From positions 1 through 34,682 of the forward strand of contig JACCVZ010000203.1 of the NCBI GenBank assembly GCA_013697905.1: a DNA stretch of 34,682 nt, in the 5' to 3' direction. Source of the DNA: Nocardioidaceae bacterium. GTDB taxonomy: Bacteria; Actinomycetota; Actinomycetes; Propionibacteriales; Nocardioidaceae. The position numbers and the translations under genes were made by a program. Below, in pieces: positions 16,801 through 25,425 of this stretch. Below the pieces are notes generated by a model. That model saw only the letters and a list, made by a program, of their open reading frames with translations, was not told the origin of the DNA and made no database searches. Positions within the stretch are counted from its first letter, which is position 1. Every line of letters begins with the position of its first letter.

Positions 16801-16850
16801 CCCAGCGAGGGGTAGAGCCGCTGGCAGTCCTGACCCAGCGAGGGGTAGAG
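16785..16850 (+). repeat. Perfect 33-bp tandem duplication across the helD stop codon
   Basis: Positions 16785-16817 and 16818-16850 are identical. Copy 1 contains the last codons and TGA stop of helD. Copy 2 repeats that sequence, including a second in-phase TGA, in the intergenic region. Each copy contains CGCTGG-N10-CCAGCG, so the region can form two tandem hairpins (16786-16807 and 16819-16840). Confidence 0.95.
16786..16840 (+). terminator. Tandem hairpins after helD
   Basis: Two 6-bp stems (CGCTGG with CCAGCG) with 10-base loops are created by the tandem duplication. The first spans the stop codon. Stems are short and lack U-tracts, so termination is plausible but unproven. Confidence 0.3.
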
Positions 16851-16875
16851 GGCCGTCACCAGGCGGCCGCGGTTG

Positions 16876-16881
16876 TAGGCT
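16876..16881 (+). promoter_or_regulatory. -10 box TAGGCT of the chorismate gene group
   Basis: TAGGCT ends 7 bases before the TTG at 16889, the same spacing seen before several other starts in this window. It supports a leaderless TTG start for the PhzE-like gene. Confidence 0.5.
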
Positions 16882-16888
16882 TCCACCC

Positions 16889-18793
16889 TTGTCCTCGCCT
16901 GATCGGCCGCTGTCCATGACCTTGTTCGACGACCTCGCGGGGTCGTCCGCGTTCGCCTTGGTCAGGTTCGAGGGAGCGCAGACCGTCACCGTGCTCCGCG
17001 GCGCGATGGAGCAGCACGGCGCGCTGCTCGACGTACCGCTGGAGTCCGGATCACCAGTTCCCGGCCGTCGGTTCGACCGGCTCGTCTGTGTGCCCTATCG
17101 GCAGATCCGCGAGCGTGGCTTCGAGGCTCACGACGACGGCACGCCCCTGACCACCTTGGTGGTCGAGCGGGAGGACGACATCCTCCTGGCCGACGTGGTC
17201 GACGCCTTGCCGCACCACACGATCGAGACCATCGGTGAACGTGGGTTCGACATCGACGACGAGGCGTACGCCGGCATCGTCGAGGCAATCATCCGGGACG
17301 AGATCGGCCGCGGCGAGGGCGCCAACCTGGTCATCGCCCGCAACTATGGCGCCACCATCGCCGACTGGGGCCTCGAACAGGCGTTGAGCGTCTACCGCCG
17401 CCTGCTCACCGAAGAGCGCGGTGCGTATTGGACCTTTGTCGTCTTCACCGGCGACCGGTACATCATCGGCGCCAGCCCGGAGCGCCACATCAGTGTGCGC
17501 GACGGCCTCGTCCAGATGAACCCCATCAGCGGCACGTTCCGGTTCGGCGCCAGGGCCGACCCTGGGAATCTCAAGACCGAGCTGCTGGCCTTTTTGCGCA
17601 ATGAGAAGGAGATCTACGAGCTCTTCATGGTTGTCGACGAGGAGCTGAAGATGATGTGCAATATCTGCAACGAGGGCGGCCGCATCCTAGGCCCCTACCT
17701 CAAGGCGATGACTCACCTCATCCACACCGAGTATGTCCTCGAAGGCCGTACTCACAAGGACGTTCGGGAGGTGCTGCGATCGTCGATGTTCGCTGCGACG
17801 GTCACGGGGAGCCCGGTCGAGAACGCGTGCCGGTTGATTCGACGGTACGAGCAGAAAGGCCGTGGGTACTACGGCGCGGCGATGGCGCTGTTGGGACGTG
17901 ACAGCAGCGGCGGGCAGACCCTCGACGCGCCCATCCTGCTCAGGTCGGCCGACGTGTCCTCCGGTGGGCGGCTCCGGGTGACCGCCGGCGCCACGCTCGT
18001 CCGCGACTCCTGTCCGAGCGACGAGGTGGCGGAGACACACGTCAAGGCCGCCGGGATCCTGTGCGCGTTCGGCCTCGTCCCGGCCCCGTCAACGCCGGCC
18101 GCGGAGGTTCAGCAGCTGGCCCGCGATCCCGAAGTGGTCGCCGAGCTCGGCCGGCGCAACCGGCGGCTGAGCAGATTCTGGTTCAACGACCAGTCCGACG
18201 CCGCGCGGTCGTCCGAGCTAACCGGCAAGCATGTCGTCGTCCTCGACGGGGAGGACGATTTCGTCATGATGCTGCGGCACATCCTTGCCGTCCTGGGGAT
18301 GACCAGCGAGACCGTACGTCATCAGGACTACAAACCGGGTGTCTTCGACGGGGCCGACGTGGTGATCGTCGGTCCAGGGCCCGGTGACCCGCGTGATCTC
18401 GACGATCCCAAGATCATCGCGGTGCGGGCGGCGGTGGACGACCTGCTGGACGCCCAGACCCCCTTCCTGGCGGTGTGTCTGGGCCATCAGGTGCTGTGCG
18501 GGGCGCTGGGGCTTGACCTCGGCTACAAGGACATCGTCTTCCAGGGCACCCAGACCGAGGTCTCCATCTTCGGTCGCGACGAGCGCGTTGGCTTCTACAA
18601 CACGTTCGTGGCGCGGTCTTCGGCCGGGAAAGGGGTGCGAACCCCAGACGTCGAACGCGATCCACACTCCGGCGACGTCCATCTCCTGTCGGGACCGCAC
18701 TATCGAGGGATCCAGTTCCATGCAGAGTCGATCCTGACCGAGCACGGCTTCGACCTGATCCGCGACCTGATGACCGGACTGCTGGGCCGGTAG
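16889..18793 (+). CDS. PhzE-like chorismate-amidating synthase (synthase plus amidotransferase fusion)
   Basis: This 634-residue fusion has a chorismate-utilising TrpE-like domain (about 1-400) followed by a class I glutamine amidotransferase domain (about 445-632). The synthase part carries NPISGTFR (211-218), the stretch DEELKMMCNIC (250-260) and TVTGSPVENACRLI (304-317). TGSP replaces the TGAPK of PabB. The amidotransferase has the nucleophile Cys530 (AVCLGHQ) and the HAE pair His611/Glu613. Order and length match PhzE (2-amino-2-desoxyisochorismate synthase) better than TrpE, which usually lacks the fused domain and has an N-terminal LLES feedback site not seen here. It may make ADIC or anthranilate. 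TTG 16889 is favoured; ATG 16916 is an alternative. PabA and PabB follow at once. Confidence 0.85.
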   Translation: MSSPDRPLSMTLFDDLAGSSAFALVRFEGAQTVTVLRGAMEQHGALLDVPLESGSPVPGRRFDRLVCVPYRQIRERGFEAHDDGTPLTTLVVEREDDILLADVVDALPHHTIETIGERGFDIDDEAYAGIVEAIIRDEIGRGEGANLVIARNYGATIADWGLEQALSVYRRLLTEERGAYWTFVVFTGDRYIIGASPERHISVRDGLVQMNPISGTFRFGARADPGNLKTELLAFLRNEKEIYELFMVVDEELKMMCNICNEGGRILGPYLKAMTHLIHTEYVLEGRTHKDVREVLRSSMFAATVTGSPVENACRLIRRYEQKGRGYYGAAMALLGRDSSGGQTLDAPILLRSADVSSGGRLRVTAGATLVRDSCPSDEVAETHVKAAGILCAFGLVPAPSTPAAEVQQLARDPEVVAELGRRNRRLSRFWFNDQSDAARSSELTGKHVVVLDGEDDFVMMLRHILAVLGMTSETVRHQDYKPGVFDGADVVIVGPGPGDPRDLDDPKIIAVRAAVDDLLDAQTPFLAVCLGHQVLCGALGLDLGYKDIVFQGTQTEVSIFGRDERVGFYNTFVARSSAGKGVRTPDVERDPHSGDVHLLSGPHYRGIQFHAESILTEHGFDLIRDLMTGLLGR

Positions 18794-18800
18794 AGCCACG

Positions 18801-19376
18801 ATGCGTCGCATCCTGGTCATCGACCACCACGACTCCTACACCTGGAACCTTGTTCATCTCGTTGCTGCTGTCACCGGCTCGCTGCCCGACGTGATCCAGC
18901 ACGACGACGCCGATGCCGACGCCCGCTGGCGATCTGGCTACACCCACCTGGTGCTGTCTCCGGGGCCTGGAAGCGTCGAGGACGACGCTGACTTCGCGAT
19001 TGGGCGCACGGTCTTCGCGCAGGCACAGGTGCCGGTCCTGGGAGTCTGTCTCGGGTTGCAGGGCCTCGTCGTGGCCTGTGGAGGCACCGTGGATCTCGTC
19101 GAGCCGGCCCACGGCGAGGTCGCCCAGGTCCAACATGTCGGCAAGGGCGTGTTCCGTTCGCTGCCGCAAGGGTTCGCCGCCGTCCGCTACCACTCGCTCG
19201 CGGCGATCGAGATCCCCGCCTGCTTGCAGGTCACCGCCTGGTGCGACGGCTCTGCGGGGCGCTTCGTGATGGGAGTTCAGCATCGCCACAAGCCCTTGCA
19301 CGGCGTGCAGTTCCACCCCGAGTCGGTGCTCACCGAGGGTGGCAAGGTCCTGGTCGAGAACTTTCTCGCGCTGTGA
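18801..19376 (+). CDS. pabA: Glutamine amidotransferase, aminodeoxychorismate synthase component II
   Basis: This 191-residue class I amidotransferase releases ammonia from glutamine for a chorismate synthase partner. It has the oxyanion strand SPGPGS (53-58), the nucleophile Cys83 in GVCLGLQ and the catalytic His172/Glu174 in FHPES. The usual histidine of CLGHQ is leucine here (Leu85), a variant that does not touch the triad. It starts 7 bases after the PhzE-like gene and overlaps pabB by 4 bases. PabA and TrpG are the same fold, and PabB is the obvious partner, so pabA is the preferred name. It could also serve a distant TrpE. Confidence 0.85.
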   Translation: MRRILVIDHHDSYTWNLVHLVAAVTGSLPDVIQHDDADADARWRSGYTHLVLSPGPGSVEDDADFAIGRTVFAQAQVPVLGVCLGLQGLVVACGGTVDLVEPAHGEVAQVQHVGKGVFRSLPQGFAAVRYHSLAAIEIPACLQVTAWCDGSAGRFVMGVQHRHKPLHGVQFHPESVLTEGGKVLVENFLAL

Positions 19377-20701
19377 ACCCGTTGCCGTGGGTCCGGCCGG
19401 AAGACTTCTTCGTTGCCCATCTGGGGAGCCGACCACGAGCGTTCTGGCTCGACAGCGGTGGAGCCCGGCCCTGGTCGGGCAGCACGTCGTACGTCGGTTG
19501 GCTGGCCGACACTGACGTGAGCCTGACGTGGTCCGCGGCCGAGGCAACGGTGTGGGAGCAGCGTGCGGGCGAGCGGCGCGCACTGGGTCGCGACATCTTC
19601 GCGGAGCTGCGTCGTCGGCAGCCAGCAGGTGGAGGTGGCGCCTGGGTCGGCTGGTTCGGCTACTCCTGCCGGCTGGACCTGCCGGCGCGCGTTGCCAAAT
19701 CGGCCATACCCGACGCCTGCTGGATGCGGATGGCCCGGTGGGTCGCGTTCGACCACGCCACTCGGCGGGTCACCGCGGTCTCGGCCCGGGGTGTCGACGC
19801 TGCCGCCTGGCGTGACGAGGTGGCCGCGCTCCTCGCGTGCACTCCACCGGCGCCCGGCTTGGTCGCGCCGCCGTTGCCGGGACCACAGCGGGTAGAAAGC
19901 TTCGACGAGTACGCAACCGCGTTCGCAGTCGTGCAGGACAACCTGCGGCACGGCAACTCCTACGAGACCAACCTGACGCACCGGCTGTCGCTCTGGTCGC
20001 CCGCCCTACCGCTCGACACGTACCGTCGGCTGCGACGGCTCAACCCCGCGCCGTACGCCGCCTATCTGACGCATGACGCGGCGAGCGTGCTGAGCAGCTC
20101 TCCGGAGCGGTACGCAACCGTCGATTCCGGCCGCCGGATCGAGACGCGGCCGATCAAGGGCACCACCGCACGGCACGGCGATCAGACGAAGGACAGGCAG
20201 GCTGCTGTCCGTCTCAGGTCCGAACCGAAATTCCGGGGCGAGAACCTGATGATCGTCGACTTGCTCCGCAATGATCTGTCCCGGGTCTGTCAGGTCGGCA
20301 CCGTCGACGTCACCAACCTCATGCATGTCGAAAGCTATCCCACCGTGCACCAGCTGGTGAGCACGATCGAAGGCCGGCTCCGCGACGACGTCGGCACAGT
20401 CGACGCACTCGAGGCGCTCTTTCCCGGCGGCTCGATGACGGGCGCGCCGAAGCTTCGCACCATGCGTCTGATCGCCGACGTCGAGACGACTCCGCGGGGC
20501 GTCTACTCCGGCGCGCTGGGATGGATCCGCGACGACGGCACAGCCGACCTCGGCATCGTGATCCGCACTCTGGTCCACCACGGCGAGCGCTACGAGCTCG
20601 GTACCGGCGGTGGAGTCACCGTGCGGTCCCGGGTCGAGGACGAGTACGCCGAAGCCGGCTGGAAGGCGGCGAACCTGCTGCGTGCACTCGGGAGTGCCTA
20701 G
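19373..20701 (+). CDS. pabB: Aminodeoxychorismate synthase component I
   Basis: This 442-residue enzyme converts chorismate and ammonia to 4-amino-4-deoxychorismate, precursor of p-aminobenzoate for folate. The key lysine is in TRPIKGTTAR. PIKGT rather than PIAGT distinguishes PabB from anthranilate synthase, because this lysine forms the covalent intermediate. The substrate-binding motifs GENLMIVDLLRNDL and FPGGSMTGAPK are intact. The start is GTG at 19373, overlapping the pabA stop (GTGA), so the pair is coupled. No pabC lyase gene follows; it must lie elsewhere, or the product is diverted. Confidence 0.92.
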   Translation: MNPLPWVRPEDFFVAHLGSRPRAFWLDSGGARPWSGSTSYVGWLADTDVSLTWSAAEATVWEQRAGERRALGRDIFAELRRRQPAGGGGAWVGWFGYSCRLDLPARVAKSAIPDACWMRMARWVAFDHATRRVTAVSARGVDAAAWRDEVAALLACTPPAPGLVAPPLPGPQRVESFDEYATAFAVVQDNLRHGNSYETNLTHRLSLWSPALPLDTYRRLRRLNPAPYAAYLTHDAASVLSSSPERYATVDSGRRIETRPIKGTTARHGDQTKDRQAAVRLRSEPKFRGENLMIVDLLRNDLSRVCQVGTVDVTNLMHVESYPTVHQLVSTIEGRLRDDVGTVDALEALFPGGSMTGAPKLRTMRLIADVETTPRGVYSGALGWIRDDGTADLGIVIRTLVHHGERYELGTGGGVTVRSRVEDEYAEAGWKAANLLRALGSA

Positions 20702-20756
20702 CCGGGGTGGCCTTGCCGGGTTGGCCTTGCCCGGGTGGCCTTGCCGGGGTGCCTGG
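20702..20756 (+). repeat. Short tandem repeat, about four 14-bp units
   Basis: Directly after the pabB stop there are four near-copies of CCGGGGTGGCCTTG (20702-20715, 20716-20729, 20730-20743, 20744-20756). The units differ by one or two bases, and the last is a base short. Such arrays change length by slippage. Confidence 0.85.
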
Positions 20757-21038
20757 CCGGGCGACGCCGATGCGGCTTCGAGTCGGTGGATGCCCGAGCG
20801 GCAAGGATTGGTGACACGCGCCGTACGCCGACGCGCCCTCGCCGCTGTCGCGCCGTCTCCCGCATCGTGCAGAGGCAGGTGACGTCCATCACGGTATGCA
20901 CTCCGCGCAGCCTGACCAGGGGGACGCGTCGCCTCGATCGGCGCGGGCGGCGGCGGGCATCAATGGCATCGACGGTCTGGACCTGGACCTGGGGCCCGGT
21001 CCGCGGCGAGCCTGGTGAACCAGGTCCCCCGGCATGTG
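20757..21038. other. Non-coding spacer between convergent pabB and pepD
   Basis: Both flanking genes end here. Open frames cross the stretch on both strands, but their predicted proteins are arginine- and proline-rich low-complexity sequence with no ribosome binding site or recognisable motif. No tRNA fold was found. The right end contains inverted repeats that may end both transcripts. Confidence 0.6.
20979..21027. terminator. Possible bidirectional terminator, pabB/pepD
   Basis: GGACCTGG (20979-20986, and again at 20985-20992) can pair with CCAGGTCC (21020-21027). A smaller hairpin, CCTGG-TGAA-CCAGG, sits at 21011-21024. It lies just beyond the stop codons of two convergent genes. No U-tract is present. 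Confidence 0.4.
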
Positions 21039-22241
21039 TCAGTCGGTGTCGGAGCCGAGGGTAAGCGGCACTGTCTTCGCGGGTCCGGTAGACGTACCGT
21101 CAGCTGTCGAGGACGTCACCGTGAGCCGGACGGTGTCGCCGGGGCGGTAGGAACGCACGGTCGCCACCAGCGAGTCGCCGTTGTCGATGACGTGGTCATC
21201 CACCTTCGTGATCACCTGCCCCTTGCGAAGACCGGCCTGGTCGGCCGCCGATCCGGTGTCGACCTGCCCGACCAGCGCACCGTCAGGCAGCCCCACTTCG
21301 TCGGTCGCGTCGCCGACGGTGACGCCGATCCGGGCGTGCGTCGGAGTCTCGCCGTTGCGGAGCTCCTCGACGATGGGCAGCGCGTCGCTGATGGGAATGG
21401 CGAAGCCGAGCCCGATCGACCCGCTCTGGGAGCCATCGCCGCTGGAGGTGGTCTTGATGGCGGAGTCGATGCCGATGACCTGACCGGAGAGGTTGATCAA
21501 CGGGCCGCCTGAGTTGCCAGGGTTGATCGCGGCATCGGTTTGAACTGCCGGGAAGATGGTGGCAGGGTCGCCGGCCGCTTCGCCTTGGGTGGTCACCGGC
21601 CGGTTGAGCGCGCTCACGATTCCCGTCGTCACGGTGCTCTCCAACCCGTACGGCGCCCCCAGCGCAATCAGCTGCTGACCGACCGCGAGGGAGTCGGAGT
21701 CTCCGATCGCGGCGGGTGTGAGGCCGCTGACCCCGTCCGCCTTGATGACGGCCAGGTCAGTGAGAGGGTCACGGCCAAGGATCGTTGCCTTGGCGGTCGT
21801 CCCGTCGTTGAAGCTCACCGCCAGCTTGCCCCCGCCCGCGGTGAGCTCGACGACGTGGTTGTTGGTGAGGATCTCTCCGCCGGACGTGAGGATGATCCCC
21901 GAGCCGGACCCGCTTCCCTGGGCACCGGAGGCGTAGATCTTCACCACGGACGGGAGCGCGGCAGCCGCGGCCGACTCCGTCGAGCCGTCGGTGGCAGGGG
22001 CGGCGACCGGCTGGGTGTTCAGCCTCGCGCCGTTGTCTGACGGGGAGGGTGCTCCTTGCGCGATGGTCTGAGCATGGTCGTCGTTCAGGAGGGCCGCGCC
22101 ACCTACACCGGTGACTGCGCCGGCGAGAGCGCCCACCAGCAGGGCTGCGCCCACGACCCGCCCCCCTCGTCGAGGTCCCGCCGCCGGTGGTGACGGCGGA
22201 TATGCGGGTGGGTAGGACGAGGGCTGCGGGTCGTTGGTCAT
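21039..22241 (-). CDS. pepD: HtrA/DegP-type serine protease, PepD homologue
   Basis: This 400-residue S1C protease degrades misfolded proteins outside the membrane. A proline-rich cytoplasmic tail (1-28) precedes one transmembrane helix (29-52), a trypsin-like domain (about 90-290) and a PDZ domain (about 305-385). The catalytic triad is complete: His129 in TNNHVV, Asp162 in DPLTDLAV and Ser244 in INPGNSGGP. Start ATG 22241 is chosen because it gives the normal tail plus helix; the upstream extension is not conserved-looking. Order and content match mycobacterial mprA-mprB-pepD. A CAGGCT box (minus strand, 22249-22254) lies 7 bases before the start and phased CTGAGA repeats lie upstream, so it probably has its own regulated promoter. 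Confidence 0.92.
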   Translation of the reverse strand: MTNDPQPSSYPPAYPPSPPAAGPRRGGRVVGAALLVGALAGAVTGVGGAALLNDDHAQTIAQGAPSPSDNGARLNTQPVAAPATDGSTESAAAAALPSVVKIYASGAQGSGSGSGIILTSGGEILTNNHVVELTAGGGKLAVSFNDGTTAKATILGRDPLTDLAVIKADGVSGLTPAAIGDSDSLAVGQQLIALGAPYGLESTVTTGIVSALNRPVTTQGEAAGDPATIFPAVQTDAAINPGNSGGPLINLSGQVIGIDSAIKTTSSGDGSQSGSIGLGFAIPISDALPIVEELRNGETPTHARIGVTVGDATDEVGLPDGALVGQVDTGSAADQAGLRKGQVITKVDDHVIDNGDSLVATVRSYRPGDTVRLTVTSSTADGTSTGPAKTVPLTLGSDTD

Positions 22242-22248
22242 GACATCC

Positions 22249-22292
22249 AGCCTGCGCCTCTTGGCCAAGAGAGCGCTGAGATCTTGCCGAGA
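22249..22292 (-). promoter_or_regulatory. pepD promoter with 11-bp-phased CTGAGA repeats
   Basis: On the plus strand the repeats read CCAAGA (22265-22270), CTGAGA (22276-22281) and CCGAGA (22287-22292), each 11 bases apart, with a degenerate CTATGA at 22298-22303. The candidate -10 (CAGGCT on the minus strand) is at 22249-22254. The first repeat begins 11 bases beyond it, the same register as upstream of the mprA homologue. One helical turn spacing is typical of OmpR-family regulator sites. Confidence 0.6.
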
Positions 22293-22335
22293 GCTCTCTA
22301 TGAGTTGGCGAGGGGGTGGGTTGGCGAGGCCTGAC

Positions 22336-23745
22336 TCAGCGAGACGCTGGCGGCCGCTGCGCCAGCACCGCGGCGCGCGCGTCCTGCACCGGTGCGGCGC
22401 GGTCTTCACCGCGGCCGGGAACCCTCATCGAGAACACGACACCATGCGGCTTGCTGTTGCGCACCGAGACGCTGCCACCGTGGCGCTCGGCGGCCTGCCG
22501 CACGATCGACAAGCCCAGTCCGGAGCCTGGCATGGTGCGGGCGCTGTCGGCCCGATAGAAGCGCTCGAAGATCATTGGCAGATCGCGGTCGGTGATGCCC
22601 TCGCCCTGGTCGGCGACGTCCAGCTGCCCCTTGTCGAGCTCCACCGTAACCGTACCGCCAGGCGGTCCATACTTCGCCGCGTTGTCAAGCAGGTTGGTGA
22701 CCGCGCGTTCGAGGATCTGTGCCTCCCCGACCACCCACCACGCATTGGTGTGGACGTCGAACGTGACGCCGGGGGCGCGCCGGCGTACGCGATCAGTGGC
22801 CCGCGCCACAATGTCGGCCAGGTCGAGCGGCTCCGGTGTGCGCTCGAGCGGCTCGTCTCGGGCCAGCTCGACCAGGTCCCCCACGAGCGTAGAGAGCTCC
22901 TCGACCTGCCCGGTGACGTCGGTGAGCAGCTCGTCGCGCTGATGTGGCGCCAGTCCACCGCGGCGGTCGGCCTGGGCGAGCAGCTCCAGATTGGTGCGGA
23001 GGCTGGTCAGCGGGGTTCGTAGCTCGTGGCCGGCGTCGGCGACCAGGCGCCGCTGCCGGTCCCGTGATGCCTGCAACGCGACCAGCATCTTGTTGAACGA
23101 CGTCGCCAGGCTGGCCAGCTCGTCGTCGCCGGTGACCTGGATGGGCTTGAGTTGTTCGGTGCGGGCGATGTGCTCCGCGGCGGCACTGAGGCGGCGTACC
23201 GGCATCAGCGCAGAACGCCCGACGGCGAGGCCGATGAGCGCGGCTGCGACAATCCCGCCCGCCCCCACGAGCAGCAGCACGAACCCCAGCCGGTCCAGGG
23301 TGCGTTCGATCGGCTCAGCGGACTGCACGAACATCAAGGCCGTGCCCGATTGGGCCTGCACCGTGGCGACGCGGTACTCGTGGCCGTCGCGGTAGATCGT
23401 GCGAAGGTTCTGGGTGATCGAACCGTCGGCCACGGCGCGCTCGTTGGCGGAGAGAGGACTGATCCAGTCGGCTCGATCTGCGGGGATGACCTCACCTGAG
23501 GAAATCAAGAAGATACGCAGGTCTGCCGCGCCCAGGAAGTCCGACGGGATGTTCAGCAGGGTTGCCTTGGAGACGAAGTCGGTGCGGCTTGCCTGGCTGG
23601 CTCGCTGCAGCAACGAGGAGTCGAGGCGGTCGTGCAGCTGTGCGCGGAGGGTCACGTACGCCGCCACGCTTGACAATGCGACGGCGAGCCCGACGGCACA
23701 GGCGGCGAGCAGGGAGATCCGCGCCGCCATCGACATCCTGGTCAC
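22336..23745 (-). CDS. mprB: Sensor histidine kinase, MprB homologue
   Basis: This 469-residue membrane kinase has helices at about 8-31 and 153-176 flanking an extracytoplasmic sensor region of about 120 residues. A HAMP linker (about 176-228), a HisKA domain with phospho-acceptor His240 ([10 protein letters not shown]) and a HATPase domain follow. The ATPase shows the N-box [16 protein letters not shown] (379-384), FERFYR (393-398) and GSGLGLSIV. It overlaps the response regulator gene by 4 bases (GTG start at 23745), so the pair is coupled. In mycobacteria MprB senses envelope stress and its regulon includes pepD. Its identity here rests on the shared locus order as well as the domains. 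Confidence 0.9.
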   Translation of the reverse strand: MTRMSMAARISLLAACAVGLAVALSSVAAYVTLRAQLHDRLDSSLLQRASQASRTDFVSKATLLNIPSDFLGAADLRIFLISSGEVIPADRADWISPLSANERAVADGSITQNLRTIYRDGHEYRVATVQAQSGTALMFVQSAEPIERTLDRLGFVLLLVGAGGIVAAALIGLAVGRSALMPVRRLSAAAEHIARTEQLKPIQVTGDDELASLATSFNKMLVALQASRDRQRRLVADAGHELRTPLTSLRTNLELLAQADRRGGLAPHQRDELLTDVTGQVEELSTLVGDLVELARDEPLERTPEPLDLADIVARATDRVRRRAPGVTFDVHTNAWWVVGEAQILERAVTNLLDNAAKYGPPGGTVTVELDKGQLDVADQGEGITDRDLPMIFERFYRADSARTMPGSGLGLSIVRQAAERHGGSVSVRNSKPHGVVFSMRVPGRGEDRAAPVQDARAAVLAQRPPASR

Positions 23746-24434
23746 GGAGGCGTCTCGCGCAAGACGTAGCCGACACCGCGCACCGTGTGAAGCAACCTGC
23801 CCTCGCCGCCGGCCTCGGTCTTGCGCCGCACGTAGCCGACGTAGACCTCGAGCGAGTTCGCGGTGGTGGGGAAGTCATAGCCCCACACCTCCTCGAGGAT
23901 GAAGGCCCGCTCGAGCACGCGTTTCGGCCGCCGCATGAAAAGCTCAAGCAGGTCCCATTCGGTGCGGGTCAAGGTGATGGAACGATCGGCGCGCGCGACC
24001 TCGCGGGTGACCGGGTTCATCGTGAGGTCGGCGAAGGTGAGCGGACCGTCGTCGGTCTCGCCGTCCGTGCCCAGTGACCGGCGGCGCAGCATGGCGCGGA
24101 CGCGGGCCAGCAGCTCCTCCAGGGCGAACGGCTTCGCGAGGTAGTCGTCGGCGCCGGCATCGAGCCCGTCGACCCGATCGTTGACCAGGTCACGGGCGGT
24201 GAGGACGAGGATGGGAAGGTCGTTGCCCGCGGCCCGCAGGGCCTTGGTGGTCTCGATGCCGTCGAGGCGCGGCATCATCACGTCGACGATCAGAGCGTCG
24301 GGCGAGAGACCGTTGATCCTGGCCAGCGCTTCGACCCCGTCGTTGGCCAGGGCGACCTCGTAACCGTTGAACTCAAGCGAGCGCCGTAGCGAGTCACGCA
24401 CGGCGCGATCGTCGTCCACGACAAGGATGCGCAT
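23742..24434 (-). CDS. mprA: OmpR-family response regulator, MprA homologue
   Basis: This 230-residue regulator has a receiver domain (1-120) with the acidic pocket Asp7-Asp8, phospho-acceptor Asp51 (VDVMMP), Thr79 and Lys101 (AKPF). A winged-helix DNA-binding domain (about 130-226) contains [11 protein letters not shown] and TVRGVGYVL. It is the first gene of the pair with the kinase and lies upstream of pepD. ATG 24434 lies 6 bases after a CAATCT box, and tandem CTGAGA repeats cover the expected -35 position, which suggests autoregulation. Confidence 0.93.
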   Translation of the reverse strand: MRILVVDDDRAVRDSLRRSLEFNGYEVALANDGVEALARINGLSPDALIVDVMMPRLDGIETTKALRAAGNDLPILVLTARDLVNDRVDGLDAGADDYLAKPFALEELLARVRAMLRRRSLGTDGETDDGPLTFADLTMNPVTREVARADRSITLTRTEWDLLELFMRRPKRVLERAFILEEVWGYDFPTTANSLEVYVGYVRRKTEAGGEGRLLHTVRGVGYVLRETPP

Positions 24435-24440
24435 ATCACC

Positions 24441-24473
24441 AGATTGCCACGGACGACTGAGACATGGCTGAGA
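24441..24473 (-). promoter_or_regulatory. mprA promoter with tandem CTGAGA-N5-CTGAGA
   Basis: Plus-strand CTGAGA occurs at 24457-24462 and 24468-24473, with a weaker CTGGAT at 24479-24484. The candidate -10 is CAATCT on the minus strand (24441-24446), 6 bases before the ATG. The repeats begin 11 bases beyond the -10 and overlap the -35 position. This would suit an activator or autoregulator such as MprA. Confidence 0.6.
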
Positions 24474-24483
24474 GTTGGCTGGA

Positions 24484-25362
24484 TCAGGGGTCGAGCGGAC
24501 CCTCGAGCAGCTCCCGCGCGGCTGAGCCGGCGCGGCCGCCGTACGTGCCCCCGAAGATCGCGGCGTGCACGAGCAACGGGTGAAGCTGGTGCAGTGGTAT
24601 GCGGTGCCGCCAGTCGGAAGACAGCGAGGCAGCCTCCTCGTAGGCGTCCAGGAGCCTCGAGAGGTGCGGTGCCCCGAACAGGCTCAGCATGGCCAGGTCG
24701 GTCTCTGGATGACCGCCGTGCGCGGCAGGGTCGATGACGTGCGCGGGTCCGCCAGCGGCCCACACCAAGTTGCCGGACCACAGGTCGCCGTGGATGCGGG
24801 CCGGTGGTGGGGCGGGATCGCAGAACTCCTCGATCCGATGCATCACGGTCTCGATGTCTCGTGCCGCGAGGTCGCTGAGGGCGTGCCGGTCCCGAGCGAG
24901 CCTCAGGTAGGGAAGCAGTCGCCGGTTGACGTAGAAGGCGGCCCACGTCGACTCCGGTTTGTTAGGCAGCGGCAGCGTCGCGATATAGCCATTCCGTGCC
25001 GCCCCGAATCCCCCGGGGTCGCTGGCATGCGTCCGCGCCATCGCCTGGGCGAAGTCTTCTGCTGCGTCCACCGTCGGCCGGCCCGGCTCAACCCACGAGA
25101 CGATGATGCAGTCTTCGCTGACACCGAGGACGTCCGGGACGGCGACACCTCCGGGCACCCGCAGCCACCGCAGACCCCACGCCTCCGCTTCGAACAACCC
25201 CGGCGGCGCATGCGGCCGCGTCTTGATCAGGGCGTTGCTGCCGTCGCTCAGCCGCAGTCGGGTCGCGTTCGACACGTCGCCCCCGGCGATCGGTGTGGTG
25301 GCCACGACCGCCGTGCCCAGAAGCACCTGGGCTCGCTCCGCGATCGTGCGCATGCGGGCCAT
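24484..25362 (-). CDS. Fructosamine kinase family protein
   Basis: This 292-residue protein belongs to the fructosamine-3-kinase family, which phosphorylates sugar adducts on proteins (bacterial members prefer ribulosamines and erythrulosamines). The ATP-site lysine is in ALIKTR, the catalytic loop is [13 protein letters not shown] and the metal-binding Asp is in [17 protein letters not shown]. The C-terminal [21 protein letters not shown] is a family signature. ATG 25362 is preferred to start codons 9 bases on either side because a TAGAGT -10 box ends 7 bases upstream. It lies just downstream of a low-molecular-weight phosphatase gene, a pairing known for deglycation enzymes. Confidence 0.92.
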   Translation of the reverse strand: MARMRTIAERAQVLLGTAVVATTPIAGGDVSNATRLRLSDGSNALIKTRPHAPPGLFEAEAWGLRWLRVPGGVAVPDVLGVSEDCIIVSWVEPGRPTVDAAEDFAQAMARTHASDPGGFGAARNGYIATLPLPNKPESTWAAFYVNRRLLPYLRLARDRHALSDLAARDIETVMHRIEEFCDPAPPPARIHGDLWSGNLVWAAGGPAHVIDPAAHGGHPETDLAMLSLFGAPHLSRLLDAYEEAASLSSDWRHRIPLHQLHPLLVHAAIFGGTYGGRAGSAARELLEGPLDP

Positions 25363-25369
25363 GTTTCGC

Positions 25370-25375
25370 ACTCTA
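25370..25375 (-). promoter_or_regulatory. -10 box TAGAGT of the fructosamine kinase gene
   Basis: The minus strand reads TAGAGT here and the ATG at 25362 follows after 7 bases, the leaderless spacing. It gives this gene its own promoter despite the phosphatase gene being upstream on the same strand. Confidence 0.5.
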
Positions 25376-25425
25376 GCCCGCGGCTGCCTCCGGCCCCGGT
25401 CACGTCTGTGGCGGCCAGGCGCCGG

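Noticed and set aside
15184-16989. 601-codon open frame on the minus strand across helD
   Set aside because: It is antisense to intact HelD motifs and its own product has no recognisable domain. Long antisense frames are expected in high-GC DNA.
20780-20900. Possible tRNA-like segment
   Set aside because: The sequence has a GAGTCGGTGG stretch but no acceptor stem, anticodon arm or CCA-compatible fold could be drawn.
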